Made by a program: the position numbers and the translations under genes. From SIG701 sp045577175 (GTDB lineage: Bacteria; Bacillota; Clostridia; Oscillospirales; CAG-272), in assembly GCA_045577175.1 (NCBI GenBank), contig JAZNHT010000023.1:51377-115376 (forward strand): 64,000 nt of DNA. The letters are read 5' to 3'. The notes beneath the pieces were generated by a model. The model ran no database searches, was not told the DNA's origin, and saw only the letters and a list, made by a program, of their open reading frames with translations. Within the stretch, counting starts at the first letter, position 1; each line of letters begins with the position of its first letter. This document shows, one piece after another, positions 17,689 through 25,167 of the stretch.

Positions 17689-18495
17689 TTACTGTCCCTC
17701 CTTTGCTGTGAGCCAAGCAAGAATCGGCTGTATAAATTCGTCCCAATAATGCCATGCGTGGTACGCCTCGGGAACTTCTGTATACGTCGGATTTACGCCG
17801 ATCCCACGAAGCTCATCTCTGAATTTCACGTTGCATTTGTAAAAGAAGTCTGCGGTTCCGACAATCTGGAAGATTTCGGGCATGGGGCGTTTATTTTCAA
17901 CAATCCCCTTTGCAAGGGCACAAAGATCGTTTTTGCCGCCCTTGAATGCAGTCAGATCGCCGAAAATATCAGACCAAAACTGCTCGGATCTGGAAATTAC
18001 ACGGCAGAGATCTCCGCCCGGGAAGAATCCGTCGGGAGAGCATCCGGGGGCAATTGCGCCGATTTTGGAAAAGGTTTCGGGATAGGTTAGCCCAATGGAC
18101 AGCGCGCCGTAGCCGCCCATGGAAGATCCTGTAATAAAGGTATCCTCATATTTTGGGGAGATACCGGGGAACATACGGCGCACCACCGAAACAAGCTCCT
18201 CGCCCACAAATTTGCGGTAGTTATAGCCCTGTGCCATATCGGCGTACCAGCTCAGTCCCCCATCGGGCATGACGACCGCGATCTCCTTTTCCTCAGCATA
18301 TGTTTCAATGTTGGTATAGCGCATCCATGCGGTATAATCGTCGCTCATTCCGTGAAGGAGAAAAAGGACGGGATAGTGATTTTGTCCGTCGGGATCGTCA
18401 TGAATCATGCTCCGTGTCCGCTGCGGCAAAAGAACATTCATGGCGGTGTTCATTCCGAGAACCTCGGAATAAAAATTGACGTTAAGATATGCCAT
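17689..18495 (-). CDS. Putative esterase (esterase D / PF00756 type), first of a tandem pair
   Basis: 268 aa, alpha/beta hydrolase, paralogous to the next gene. Motifs: YPVLFLLHGMSDDYTAWMRY, EIAVVMPDGGLSWYADMAQG, nucleophile elbow GSSMGGYGALS, likely acid in VGTADFFY, and His in AYHAWHYWDEF. ATG 18495 is chosen: GAGG lies 9 nt upstream and the translation starts MAYLNVNFYS as usual for the family. The longer frame to 18540 has no ribosome binding site. A sigma-A promoter lies 73 bp upstream. An intracellular carbohydrate-acyl or xenobiotic ester hydrolase is likely. Confidence 0.9.
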   Translation of the reverse strand: MAYLNVNFYSEVLGMNTAMNVLLPQRTRSMIHDDPDGQNHYPVLFLLHGMSDDYTAWMRYTNIETYAEEKEIAVVMPDGGLSWYADMAQGYNYRKFVGEELVSVVRRMFPGISPKYEDTFITGSSMGGYGALSIGLTYPETFSKIGAIAPGCSPDGFFPGGDLCRVISRSEQFWSDIFGDLTAFKGGKNDLCALAKGIVENKRPMPEIFQIVGTADFFYKCNVKFRDELRGIGVNPTYTEVPEAYHAWHYWDEFIQPILAWLTAKEGQ

Positions 18496-18567
18496 AGTTG
18501 ATACCTCGTTTTTGTGAATGGAAGCGAGCAATACCGTCATACAAACAGATATTTCCGTCCGAGAACA

Positions 18568-18596
18568 ATTTTACACCATGAGGGCAAATTTGTCAA
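18568..18596 (-). promoter_or_regulatory. Sigma-A promoter of the esterase operon
   Basis: On minus: TTGACA (18596-18591), 17-bp spacer, TAAAAT (18573-18568). Confidence 0.8.
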
Positions 18597-18643
18597 TATT
18601 TTCGCGGAAATCTTTACGGATACGTCCGTACCTTAACCGACTT

Positions 18644-18685
18644 ACAAAATAAAAAGCGACAGGGGGAAATCCGAAGATTCCCCCC
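18644..18685 (-). terminator. Terminator of the prfB-SpoU-lipoprotein operon
   Basis: On minus, a GC-rich stem (5 G-C pairs, a G-T pair, then AATC / GATT) with a TTCG tetraloop is followed a few bases later by TTTTTATTTT. Confidence 0.75.
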
Positions 18686-18717
18686 CTTGGTGATGATTAT
18701 TGTACCGTCTTTCTCAG

Positions 18718-20139
18718 TTAATTCCGGACATATCCGTCACCGCCGCAAACGATACATTTCTGTATGCCGCCACTGCATCTGTTACAGGTGTGATAGACTT
18801 TTTTTCCGTTAATGTCAAAGTAAGCAAACGTCTGACCTTCGCCGCCACAGTAAATGCACTCGTGATACCCGCTTTGCTTCTCACAGTAGCCACAGGGTAT
18901 CGGATCTCCCGAAGAATCGCTGCTGTTATAAGCAAAATTGCCGCCAAAAGCTGGAATCGGAGACGCCGGAGGAACGTAGTTGCTTTTCGTCGTATACATG
19001 TTTATATAGATGTCGTTATACACGGTGAGTTTGACCGACACCTCCGCGCTGTATCCGGGCCATAGAAATCTATGATTAGCGGGCTCCACTATCATAGAGG
19101 GATCGTTTTGGCCTACATACTGCGTGCGGACAGTTGCCCTGCCATCTTCGCTGTATTTGTACTCGAATCGAAGCAGAAAACTCTCCAGCTTGTTGTCGTA
19201 CACGTATTCCGCGACGATATTTGTGCCGTCATAAACGTACAGGCTGTCCACCTTGCATTTGCTGTCCGCCGTATAGTACTCGTATTCGCAGCCGATCATC
19301 GTACTACCTTTGTACAGTTTATAGATGGCAACATACTCGCCGTTCGTCAACGTGTGCTCACTTACGGTACAGGAATCCGCACCCAGCTTTGCATGGAAGT
19401 TATACATATTCTCTGTCGTCAGCTGCACGGACGAATACACATCCGTCATCGACTGAAGCGTAGCAGGAGAAAGCGGAGACGTGTACAGTTTTCTGCCGGC
19501 GGCATCGTAGACGTCGTAGAGGGTTTCACGCTTTTCCTCCTCAATCTGTGCTTTGCTGGTATTATACTTGTACGAGATATGCGTGTACTGAAGCACGTTC
19601 GCTTCCCCGCTCGGCGTATACAAGCTCGTCGTAAGCGGCTCCATTCTGCCTCTCGTCTTGTTGTAGTAATACACGTTTTTGCAGCTCAGATTTCCGTCCG
19701 CGTCGTACACGTACTCTTCGCCCATGTCCAGAGTGCCGTTTGCATAAATCAGTCTCTCTGTCAGAAGTAGTGCAGAATCCTCGGCAGCGGAACTATCGGT
19801 TTTTCCGCTGTCCGCAGAGCTGCCGCTTCCGCCGCCGGTGGAGGGAGCATCCTCATCCTCCGCATCTGTTACCTCCCCGGAAAGCGACGCACCGCATTCT
19901 TTGCAGTATTTCTTTTTGTACGAATTTTCCGTCTTGCACGCGGAGCAGACGATCACTTTTGACAAAGACTTTCCGCAGTCGCTGCAATACTTGTCCCCTT
20001 CATCATTTTCTTCGTCGCAGTACGGACAGATTACCGTATCATCGTCCTCATCTTTGTAATTCGCGTGGGATTCACCGCAGGAAATGAGTGTCAAAAGCAG
20101 GGCAAGCAGAATACATACAACAGATAATGCCTTTTTCAT
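18718..20139 (-). CDS. Lipoprotein with N-terminal double zinc ribbon and C-terminal DnaJ-like Cys-rich domain
   Basis: 473 aa. Signal peptide and lipobox LISC (Cys21) follow MKKALSVVCILLALLL. Two zinc ribbons come next (CPYCDEENDEGDKYCSDCG and CSACKTENSYKKKYCKECG), then a Ser/Gly/Asp linker. A middle region of about 250 residues is rich in YxYDADGN-like repeats (EYVYDADGNLSCKNVYYYNK), reminiscent of RHS/YD-type beta structure. The C-terminal domain has paired CxxC motifs (CGYC, CIYCGGEG, CNRCSGG, CIVCGGDGYV) like the DnaJ zinc centre. The start follows GGAGGAG. Eight or more metal-binding Cys pairs on a secreted lipoprotein are unusual. No function is assigned. Confidence 0.82.
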   Translation of the reverse strand: MKKALSVVCILLALLLTLISCGESHANYKDEDDDTVICPYCDEENDEGDKYCSDCGKSLSKVIVCSACKTENSYKKKYCKECGASLSGEVTDAEDEDAPSTGGGSGSSADSGKTDSSAAEDSALLLTERLIYANGTLDMGEEYVYDADGNLSCKNVYYYNKTRGRMEPLTTSLYTPSGEANVLQYTHISYKYNTSKAQIEEEKRETLYDVYDAAGRKLYTSPLSPATLQSMTDVYSSVQLTTENMYNFHAKLGADSCTVSEHTLTNGEYVAIYKLYKGSTMIGCEYEYYTADSKCKVDSLYVYDGTNIVAEYVYDNKLESFLLRFEYKYSEDGRATVRTQYVGQNDPSMIVEPANHRFLWPGYSAEVSVKLTVYNDIYINMYTTKSNYVPPASPIPAFGGNFAYNSSDSSGDPIPCGYCEKQSGYHECIYCGGEGQTFAYFDINGKKVYHTCNRCSGGIQKCIVCGGDGYVRN

Positions 20140-20190
20140 TTTTTCTCCTCCGAAATATATATTTTCCCCTGACAGGGGGATGGACAACAT

Positions 20191-20946
20191 TTATCCTCTG
20201 TTCTGTCTGAGCACCTCATATGCGAGCACGGACGCGGCGGAGGCGGCGGAAAGCGATCCGCGGAACTCCCGTCCGTAATCGAGGCGCACGACCGTATCGG
20301 CTTCGTCAAGCAGTGCACGGGAGATGCCGCGCTTCTCGCCGCCGACGATGAGGAAGATCGGTTTTCTGAGATCGGCATCGAATGCGGAGACGGAATCACG
20401 GATTCCGGCGCAGACGATCTTGTACCCTGCCCCGCGTGCGATCCGTGCGGCGTCCGCACCGTCCGCTATGTACAAGGGCAAAAGCTCCGACGCGCCCGCA
20501 GAGGATCGGCAGACAATGCCTGCCGCCTGCATCCAGTTGCGCGGCGAGAGGATCACGGCATCCGCCCCTGCGGCGTAGAGTGTGCGCATGGCGTATCCGA
20601 AATTGTACGGATCCTCAATTCCCTCAAGCATGACGGCGAAGCCGCCTTCGGGAAGGGATTTTTCTGTTAAAAGAGGAATCTCGCGCTGTGTACATTCGGC
20701 GACGATACCGCCGTGTGTGGTTCCGCTTGTCACGGCATCAAGATGCGCCGCATCTGTCAGAACAACCGAAAAGCCCATCTCCGCACCGACGGCGCGAAGA
20801 TAGGCGATCTCTTTGGCTTTGCTTTTTTGTTTGTCGGCATCGACCAGCACGCGCACGGGACGTCTTTCGTGAATCCCGCGGCGGTTTCCGTCGATGACGG
20901 CACGGATGGAGGTCATCCCCTCAAAAAGTACGGTTTCTGCGTTCAT
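20191..20946 (-). CDS. SpoU/TrmH-family RNA 2'-O-methyltransferase
   Basis: 251 aa. An N-terminal substrate-binding part resembles RlmB/TrmH (FEGMTSIRAVIDGNRRG, HGGIVAEC). The SPOUT knot domain carries motif 1 (LEGIEDPYNFGYAMRTLYAAG region), motif 2 (FLIVGGEKRGISRALLDEAD) and motif 3 (RGSLSAASAASVLAYEVLRQ). It uses S-adenosylmethionine to methylate a ribose in rRNA or tRNA; the target nucleotide cannot be told. Motif 3 has RGSLSAASAAS rather than the commoner SLNVSVA. It lies 23 bp after prfB and 51 bp before the zinc-ribbon lipoprotein gene, in one apparent operon. Confidence 0.88.
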   Translation of the reverse strand: MNAETVLFEGMTSIRAVIDGNRRGIHERRPVRVLVDADKQKSKAKEIAYLRAVGAEMGFSVVLTDAAHLDAVTSGTTHGGIVAECTQREIPLLTEKSLPEGGFAVMLEGIEDPYNFGYAMRTLYAAGADAVILSPRNWMQAAGIVCRSSAGASELLPLYIADGADAARIARGAGYKIVCAGIRDSVSAFDADLRKPIFLIVGGEKRGISRALLDEADTVVRLDYGREFRGSLSAASAASVLAYEVLRQNRG

Positions 20947-20969
20947 GCATCTCTCCGTCCGATCCGCGA

Positions 20970-22082
20970 TTATTTTTCGGCGTTCATTTTCAGATACGCG
21001 TTGATGAAGCCGTCAATCTCGCCGTCCATGACCGCGCCGATGTCCGCGATTTCAAAGCCGGTACGGGTATCCTTCGCAAGCGTGTACGGCATGAAGACGT
21101 AGGAACGAATCTGCGATCCCCACTCAATATTGACCTTTGCGCCCTGAATATCCTCAATGCGCTCGAGCTTTTCGCGCTCCTTGATTTCAAGCAGCTTACT
21201 CTTCAGCATTTTGAGCGCGGTTTCCTTATTCTGGAGCTGGCTTCGCTCCGTCTGACATCCGACGACGATACCGGTCGGGATGTGAACGATACGGATGGCG
21301 GAGTCCGTCTTGTTGATATGCTGACCGCCGGCACCGCTGGAACGGTGCGCGGTAATTTCGAGGTCCTCCTCGCGGATCTCGATGTCGGCATCCTCATCGG
21401 AAAATTCGGGCAGAACCTCAACGGAAGCAAACGACGTATGGCGGCGTCCCGACGAATCGTACGGAGACACGCGCACAAGGCGGTGGACGCCGTTTTCGCT
21501 CTTGAGATAGCCGTAAGCGTTCAAGCCCTCAACGATAATCGTAGCGGATTTGATGCCTGCCTCGTCTCCGTCGAGCCAGTCGGCGAGCTTGACGGTAAAT
21601 CCGTGCGACTCACCCCAACGGGTGTACATACGGTAGAGCATCTGCGCCCAGTCCTGCGCCTCCGTGCCGCCGGCACCGGGATGGAAGGAGAGGATTGCGT
21701 TGTTCTTGTCGTACTGACCGCAGAGGAGCACCTCGATGCGCTGCTTTTCCGCCTCGGCAAGGATCGCGTCCTTCTCGGCGACGATCTCATCCGTAACGCT
21801 CTCGTCGTTCTCCTCAATTGCCATTTCCGCCATGATAACCGTGTCCTCAAGCCGCTGTACAAGGGTGTCATAACGATCAATTTTGTCCTTAATCTGCTTT
21901 AACTGCTGAAGTGATTTGGTAGACTTCTCCTGATCGTTCCAAAAATCGGGGGACTGGGATTTCGCCTCCAGTGTCTCCGCCTGCTCGCGCAGAGCGTCAA
22001 TGCGCAAAGCACGTCCGAGCTCGGTCAGTGTATCGCGGAACGCATTCAGTTCCTGTTTCGCCTGTTCAAGTGCAATAATCAA
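20970..22082 (-). CDS. prfB: Peptide chain release factor 2, TTG start, no programmed frameshift
   Basis: 370 aa. RF2 releases peptides at UGA and UAA. Visible features are a helical N-terminal domain, the stop-codon recognition loop in LVRVSPYDSSGRRHTSF, the catalytic GGQ in SSGAGGQHINKTDSAIRI, and the C-terminal helix. Two points stand out. The usual SPF tripeptide reads SPY. The frame is continuous through the N-terminal region where most bacteria carry the autoregulatory CUUUGA +1 frameshift site, so that control is absent. The best start is TTG 22082 (GGAGG 5 nt upstream, giving MIIALEQAKQEL). The longer frame from GTG 22127 starts at about the predicted transcription start and is unlikely. 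Confidence 0.93.
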   Translation of the reverse strand: MIIALEQAKQELNAFRDTLTELGRALRIDALREQAETLEAKSQSPDFWNDQEKSTKSLQQLKQIKDKIDRYDTLVQRLEDTVIMAEMAIEENDESVTDEIVAEKDAILAEAEKQRIEVLLCGQYDKNNAILSFHPGAGGTEAQDWAQMLYRMYTRWGESHGFTVKLADWLDGDEAGIKSATIIVEGLNAYGYLKSENGVHRLVRVSPYDSSGRRHTSFASVEVLPEFSDEDADIEIREEDLEITAHRSSGAGGQHINKTDSAIRIVHIPTGIVVGCQTERSQLQNKETALKMLKSKLLEIKEREKLERIEDIQGAKVNIEWGSQIRSYVFMPYTLAKDTRTGFEIADIGAVMDGEIDGFINAYLKMNAEK

Positions 22083-22092
22083 AATAGCCTCC

Positions 22093-22127
22093 GTGTGCCG
22101 TTTTTTGAAGAAATTCTGTGGGCACAC
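22093..22127 (-). promoter_or_regulatory. 5' leader hairpin of prfB abutting the ribosome binding site
   Basis: On the mRNA, GUGUGCC (22127-22121) can pair with GGCACAC (22099-22093) around a 21-nt loop. The stem starts at about the predicted +1 and ends directly before the GGAGG. It may stabilise the 5' end or tune initiation at the TTG codon. Confidence 0.4.
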
Positions 22128-22133
22128 ACGATT

Positions 22134-22162
22134 ATTATACCATATTTCTATCCTCTTGTAAA
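22134..22162 (-). promoter_or_regulatory. Sigma-A promoter of prfB
   Basis: On minus: TTTACA (22162-22157), 17-bp spacer, TATAAT (22139-22134). Confidence 0.85.
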
Positions 22163-22187
22163 CAGGTGCGGCAAATTTTCCTTACAA

Positions 22188-22212
22188 ACGAAAAAGGGAG
22201 GCTTCCCTCCCT
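22188..22212 (-). terminator. Terminator after the small Cys-rich gene
   Basis: On minus: AGGGAGG / CCTCCCT stem, GAAG loop, then TTTTCG. It begins within the stop codon of the gene. Confidence 0.75.
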
Positions 22213-22418
22213 CATTCATCGTCCATATCCGGCAAAACGATCTGCGGCTTTACGCCCGGATCGCGCTTCAGCACGTCATACCGAAACGCACGGCAAACAT
22301 AGAGCGCGCTGACAACGCCGCGCTTTCTGCAAAGCATCTGATCGGGATTGTTCAAAGGCACCGCACACTCACAGTATTTGCAGAGCTTATCGATCTGCGG
22401 CTTCGTTTTTCTTCCCAT
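22212..22418 (-). CDS. Small conserved Cys-rich protein, 68 aa
   Basis: Conserved-looking small protein. Cysteines at 13, 16 and 18 (CKYCEC), 30 and 42 suggest a metal site, and it ends in a CRAFRYDVLKRDPGVKP motif. That C-terminal pattern recurs in short uncharacterised Firmicutes proteins, to my knowledge without assigned function. AGGAG lies 8 nt before the ATG, and the gene has its own promoter and terminator, so it is a real monocistronic unit. A zinc-binding regulator or RNA-binding peptide is possible but unproven. Confidence 0.75.
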   Translation of the reverse strand: MGRKTKPQIDKLCKYCECAVPLNNPDQMLCRKRGVVSALYVCRAFRYDVLKRDPGVKPQIVLPDMDDE

Positions 22419-22450
22419 TGCCCCGTCTCCTGTTTCTGTCTTATGCTATC

Positions 22451-22479
22451 AGTATAACAGAAACCGCGAAGAAAATCAA
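22451..22479 (-). promoter_or_regulatory. Sigma-A promoter of the small Cys-rich gene
   Basis: On minus: TTGATT (22479-22474), 17-bp spacer, TATACT (22456-22451). The -35 overlaps the ylbJ stop codon. The leader also holds an 8-bp inverted repeat, GTTTCTGT / ACAGAAAC. Confidence 0.65.
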
Positions 22480-23558
22480 GAGGAAATTCTCGATCTGCCG
22501 CGCGTGAAGAAAGCCGGAAGCAGGCAGAACAAAATAAGCAGGGCGACCTCGGCTAAAACGTACACGGTCGGGGAATCCGAGACGGGGATGACGGTGGAAA
22601 CCGGTGCGGACGGATGATATGCAAAACGGTAAAATATCGCGGCGGCACCACCTGTAAGGAATCCCTGTAACGCTTTGCAGATGGCGGCAGGCGCGAGGCG
22701 AACGCCGATCGGTGCGGTGAAAAACTTGCACTGTGCGAACACGGAGATGCCCGACCAACCGACGGCAAATCCACTCAGAAATGCGCCGAACGCACCGCCG
22801 AGATTTGCGGAATACGTGACACCGCCGGTAAATTCAAGTACAGCAGCAATCGGCGGCAAAACCCACGGTGCGCCCGAACAAAACCGTTTGAGAAACGTGA
22901 GTGCTACCGCAAAAAACACCACAAATCCGCACACGGTGAGCACGGAGGTAGCTGCGGCGGACACAGCCTCCGCAATCCGCGAAAGGACATCCTTTGAGGA
23001 TCGTCGGCGGCAAAAATGCGGTTTTTCTTCCCTCCCCTCCCCGACATCTTTGCGCACACGCGCGTACACGACCCCGATCAAGAGCGCGGAGAGAATTTGC
23101 GCGGCGTACACGGCGAGTCCGAAGCCGCGGCTGCCCCAAAAGTGCGCGCCGACAACCTCGATCACAAACGCGGGACCGGTATTGTTTGACACAGCAATCA
23201 GCCGCTCCGTCTGTGCGCGTGAAAGTCTACCGTCCACGTACAGCTCGCACGCCGTTTTTGCTCCGACGGGAAATCCGCACAATGCGCCGAGCAAAATTGC
23301 CCCGGCGGAATCGGGCGGCAATCGAAGCGCACGGCAAAGCGGCGCAAAAAGCCGCCCGAGAGAATCCGTGCATCCGAACGAAACGATCAGCGAGGAGATT
23401 ACCATATACGGAAACAGAGACGGAATCAAAACGTGTGCGCACAGCTTCAAAGCACTCCGCACGGACTCAGCGGCGGCTGAGGACTGCACAAGCAAAAGTA
23501 AAGCGCCGGAGAGGACTGCGGCACTCCCCATGCGCTGTATGGCAGGATTTCTTTTCAT
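22476..23558 (-). CDS. ylbJ: Sporulation integral membrane protein YlbJ
   Basis: 360 aa with about eight transmembrane helices and nucleoside-recognition (GATE) type repeats. Motifs match YlbJ: HVLIPSLFPYMVISSLIV, ILLGALCGFPVGAKTACELY, LSRAQTERLIAVSNNTGPAF and LEFTGGV. In Bacillus ylbJ is sigma-E controlled and needed for spore heat resistance and dipicolinate-related steps. ATG 23558 has AAAGGA 9 nt upstream and starts MKRNPAIQRMG; the longer frame is Cys/His-rich nonsense. It is divergent from the sporulation pair yqfC-yqfD across an 86-bp gap, consistent with shared sigma-E timing. Confidence 0.85.
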   Translation of the reverse strand: MKRNPAIQRMGSAAVLSGALLLLVQSSAAAESVRSALKLCAHVLIPSLFPYMVISSLIVSFGCTDSLGRLFAPLCRALRLPPDSAGAILLGALCGFPVGAKTACELYVDGRLSRAQTERLIAVSNNTGPAFVIEVVGAHFWGSRGFGLAVYAAQILSALLIGVVYARVRKDVGEGREEKPHFCRRRSSKDVLSRIAEAVSAAATSVLTVCGFVVFFAVALTFLKRFCSGAPWVLPPIAAVLEFTGGVTYSANLGGAFGAFLSGFAVGWSGISVFAQCKFFTAPIGVRLAPAAICKALQGFLTGGAAAIFYRFAYHPSAPVSTVIPVSDSPTVYVLAEVALLILFCLLPAFFTRGRSRISS

Positions 23559-23644
23559 AATGCATTTTCCTTTCGCATGGCACCGCATCGTGCGGCATAT
23601 GTTAGGATAGGCTTTATAAATCCTATGAATCGGGAGGCAATTTG

Positions 23645-23959
23645 ATGCAATCTGCAAAAAACGGGCGCGGCAACCGGCACATTCCTTTCACCCAACGTCT
23701 GCACGAAACGCTGGATTTCCCTTTGGAAGGATGCAAGGGGATCACACGGGTTGAGGTAATCGGCAAGCATGAGGCAATCGCAGAGGGATGTGAATGCGTG
23801 CTCATCTACACGGCAGAATCGATCGTTCTTCGTATGCGCAAGGGATACGTGCGCATCACAGGAAAGGCTCTGGAGATGGAATCGCTGATCGGTGACCGCA
23901 TTACGGTACGCGGAATCGTGCAGGCGGTTCATCTGTGTGAATCGGAGGCGGCACCGTGA
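23645..23959 (+). CDS. yqfC: Sporulation protein YqfC
   Basis: 104 aa, YabP/YqfC family. Signatures: HETLDFPLEGCKGITRVEVI, GCECVLIYTAESIVLRMRKG and GKALEMESLIGDRITVRGIV. It is a sigma-E-dependent sporulation factor of unknown biochemical function, usually next to yqfD as here. ATG 23645 has GGGAGG 7 nt upstream. Its stop overlaps the yqfD start by one base (TGATG). Confidence 0.9.
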   Translation: MQSAKNGRGNRHIPFTQRLHETLDFPLEGCKGITRVEVIGKHEAIAEGCECVLIYTAESIVLRMRKGYVRITGKALEMESLIGDRITVRGIVQAVHLCESEAAP

Positions 23960-25131
23960 TGCGCGCCCTTTTGAACGCCATTGAGGGATGGTGCGAGATC
24001 CGCGCGGAAAGTACACACACCGCCGACGCTTTGAATCATTTGAAATCGGCGGGATTTATCCACTGGCGGATGCGAACGGACGAAGCAGGAACACTCCGTT
24101 TCCGTCTGCTTCTGAAGGATGCACCGACATTTCAAAAGCTCTGCCCCGAGGCAGTCGTCGGACGGGCACACGGGCTCCCTGCACTCCTTGACCGCTATCG
24201 CGGCAGATGGGGGATTCCCCTCGGTGCCGTGCTTTTTTCTCTGCTCGTCTGGCTATCCTGCACGGTAGTGTGGGAGATCGACGTCAGCGGCAACGAACGG
24301 CTGACGGAGCGTGAGATACTCACAATGCTGGAGGAATACGGATTCGGCGTCGGTACGCGCTTGAAAAGCGTGGATTTTGACGTTTTGCAAAACGAATTTC
24401 TCCTCACAACGGATAAGATTTCATGGATCGCGGTCAACATGGAGGGGACGGTCGCGCACGTACAGGTACGGGAAAATCTCGGCGGCAGAAATCTGTCAGA
24501 CGGAGGAGCAAATGCGGCAAACGTGGTTGCCGCCGAGGACGGACAGATCGTCGAGGTTCGCGTAATCGGCGGACGTGCCGCCGTACAGCGCGGCGATATT
24601 GTGCGCGCAGGGGATCTTCTCATCAGCGGTGTGCTTTCGGTCAGAGAGGACGGGATGCGGTTTGAGTACGGAAAAGGCGAGGTTTTCGCGCAGGTGCACC
24701 GTGTAATCACCGTCGAAGCACCGCTTGCACGGGAGGAATTAACCCTTACAGGACGTGAAACAGTGCGAAAAACCGTAAATTTTTTTGCAAAAGATGTAAA
24801 ACTTTTCAGAAACAGTAGCATTGACTATGCAACTTATGATACAATAATAATGGAGAAACAGTTGTCTCTGCCAGGTGGGATCACTTTACCGATATGGATC
24901 ACTACGGAAACGGCGCGAGAAACGGCACCGACAACGGTTACCCGATCCGAAGCGGAAGCGTTTGCCGATGCCGCAATGTTGCTCAAAGCGGAGATGGATG
25001 CACTGCTTGCGGAAGCTGAAATTCTGTCGATGGAGACGGAGCATGTCTGTGAGGATGGGGTATACCGTATCACCGTGCACGCCGTCTGCCTTGCCGATAT
25101 TGCGCAAACGCGCGAGATCGATCTCCACTGA
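23959..25131 (+). CDS. yqfD: Sporulation protein YqfD
   Basis: 390 aa. The N-terminal cytoplasmic part (about 1-75) resembles the family start (LLNAIEGWCEIRAES). One transmembrane helix follows (about 88-110; GIPLGAVLFSLLVWLSCTVV), then a POTRA/FtsQ-like extracytoplasmic region (WEIDVSGNERLTEREILTML) and a long beta-rich C-terminus (RVIGGRAAVQRGDIVRAGDL). It is a mother-cell sporulation membrane protein in Bacillus. ATG 23959 is translationally coupled to yqfC and preceded by GGAGG. The 36-bp gap to phoH indicates the operon continues. Confidence 0.9.
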   Translation: MRALLNAIEGWCEIRAESTHTADALNHLKSAGFIHWRMRTDEAGTLRFRLLLKDAPTFQKLCPEAVVGRAHGLPALLDRYRGRWGIPLGAVLFSLLVWLSCTVVWEIDVSGNERLTEREILTMLEEYGFGVGTRLKSVDFDVLQNEFLLTTDKISWIAVNMEGTVAHVQVRENLGGRNLSDGGANAANVVAAEDGQIVEVRVIGGRAAVQRGDIVRAGDLLISGVLSVREDGMRFEYGKGEVFAQVHRVITVEAPLAREELTLTGRETVRKTVNFFAKDVKLFRNSSIDYATYDTIIMEKQLSLPGGITLPIWITTETARETAPTTVTRSEAEAFADAAMLLKAEMDALLAEAEILSMETEHVCEDGVYRITVHAVCLADIAQTREIDLH

Positions 25132-25167
25132 TTTTACAAAACGAATCTACAGATTGGACGATACTAC

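Noticed and set aside
22082..22127. Programmed +1 frameshift in prfB
   Set aside because: The N-terminal frame is open without a CUUUGA-type site; an apparent GCUUUGCGC stretch has no in-frame stop.
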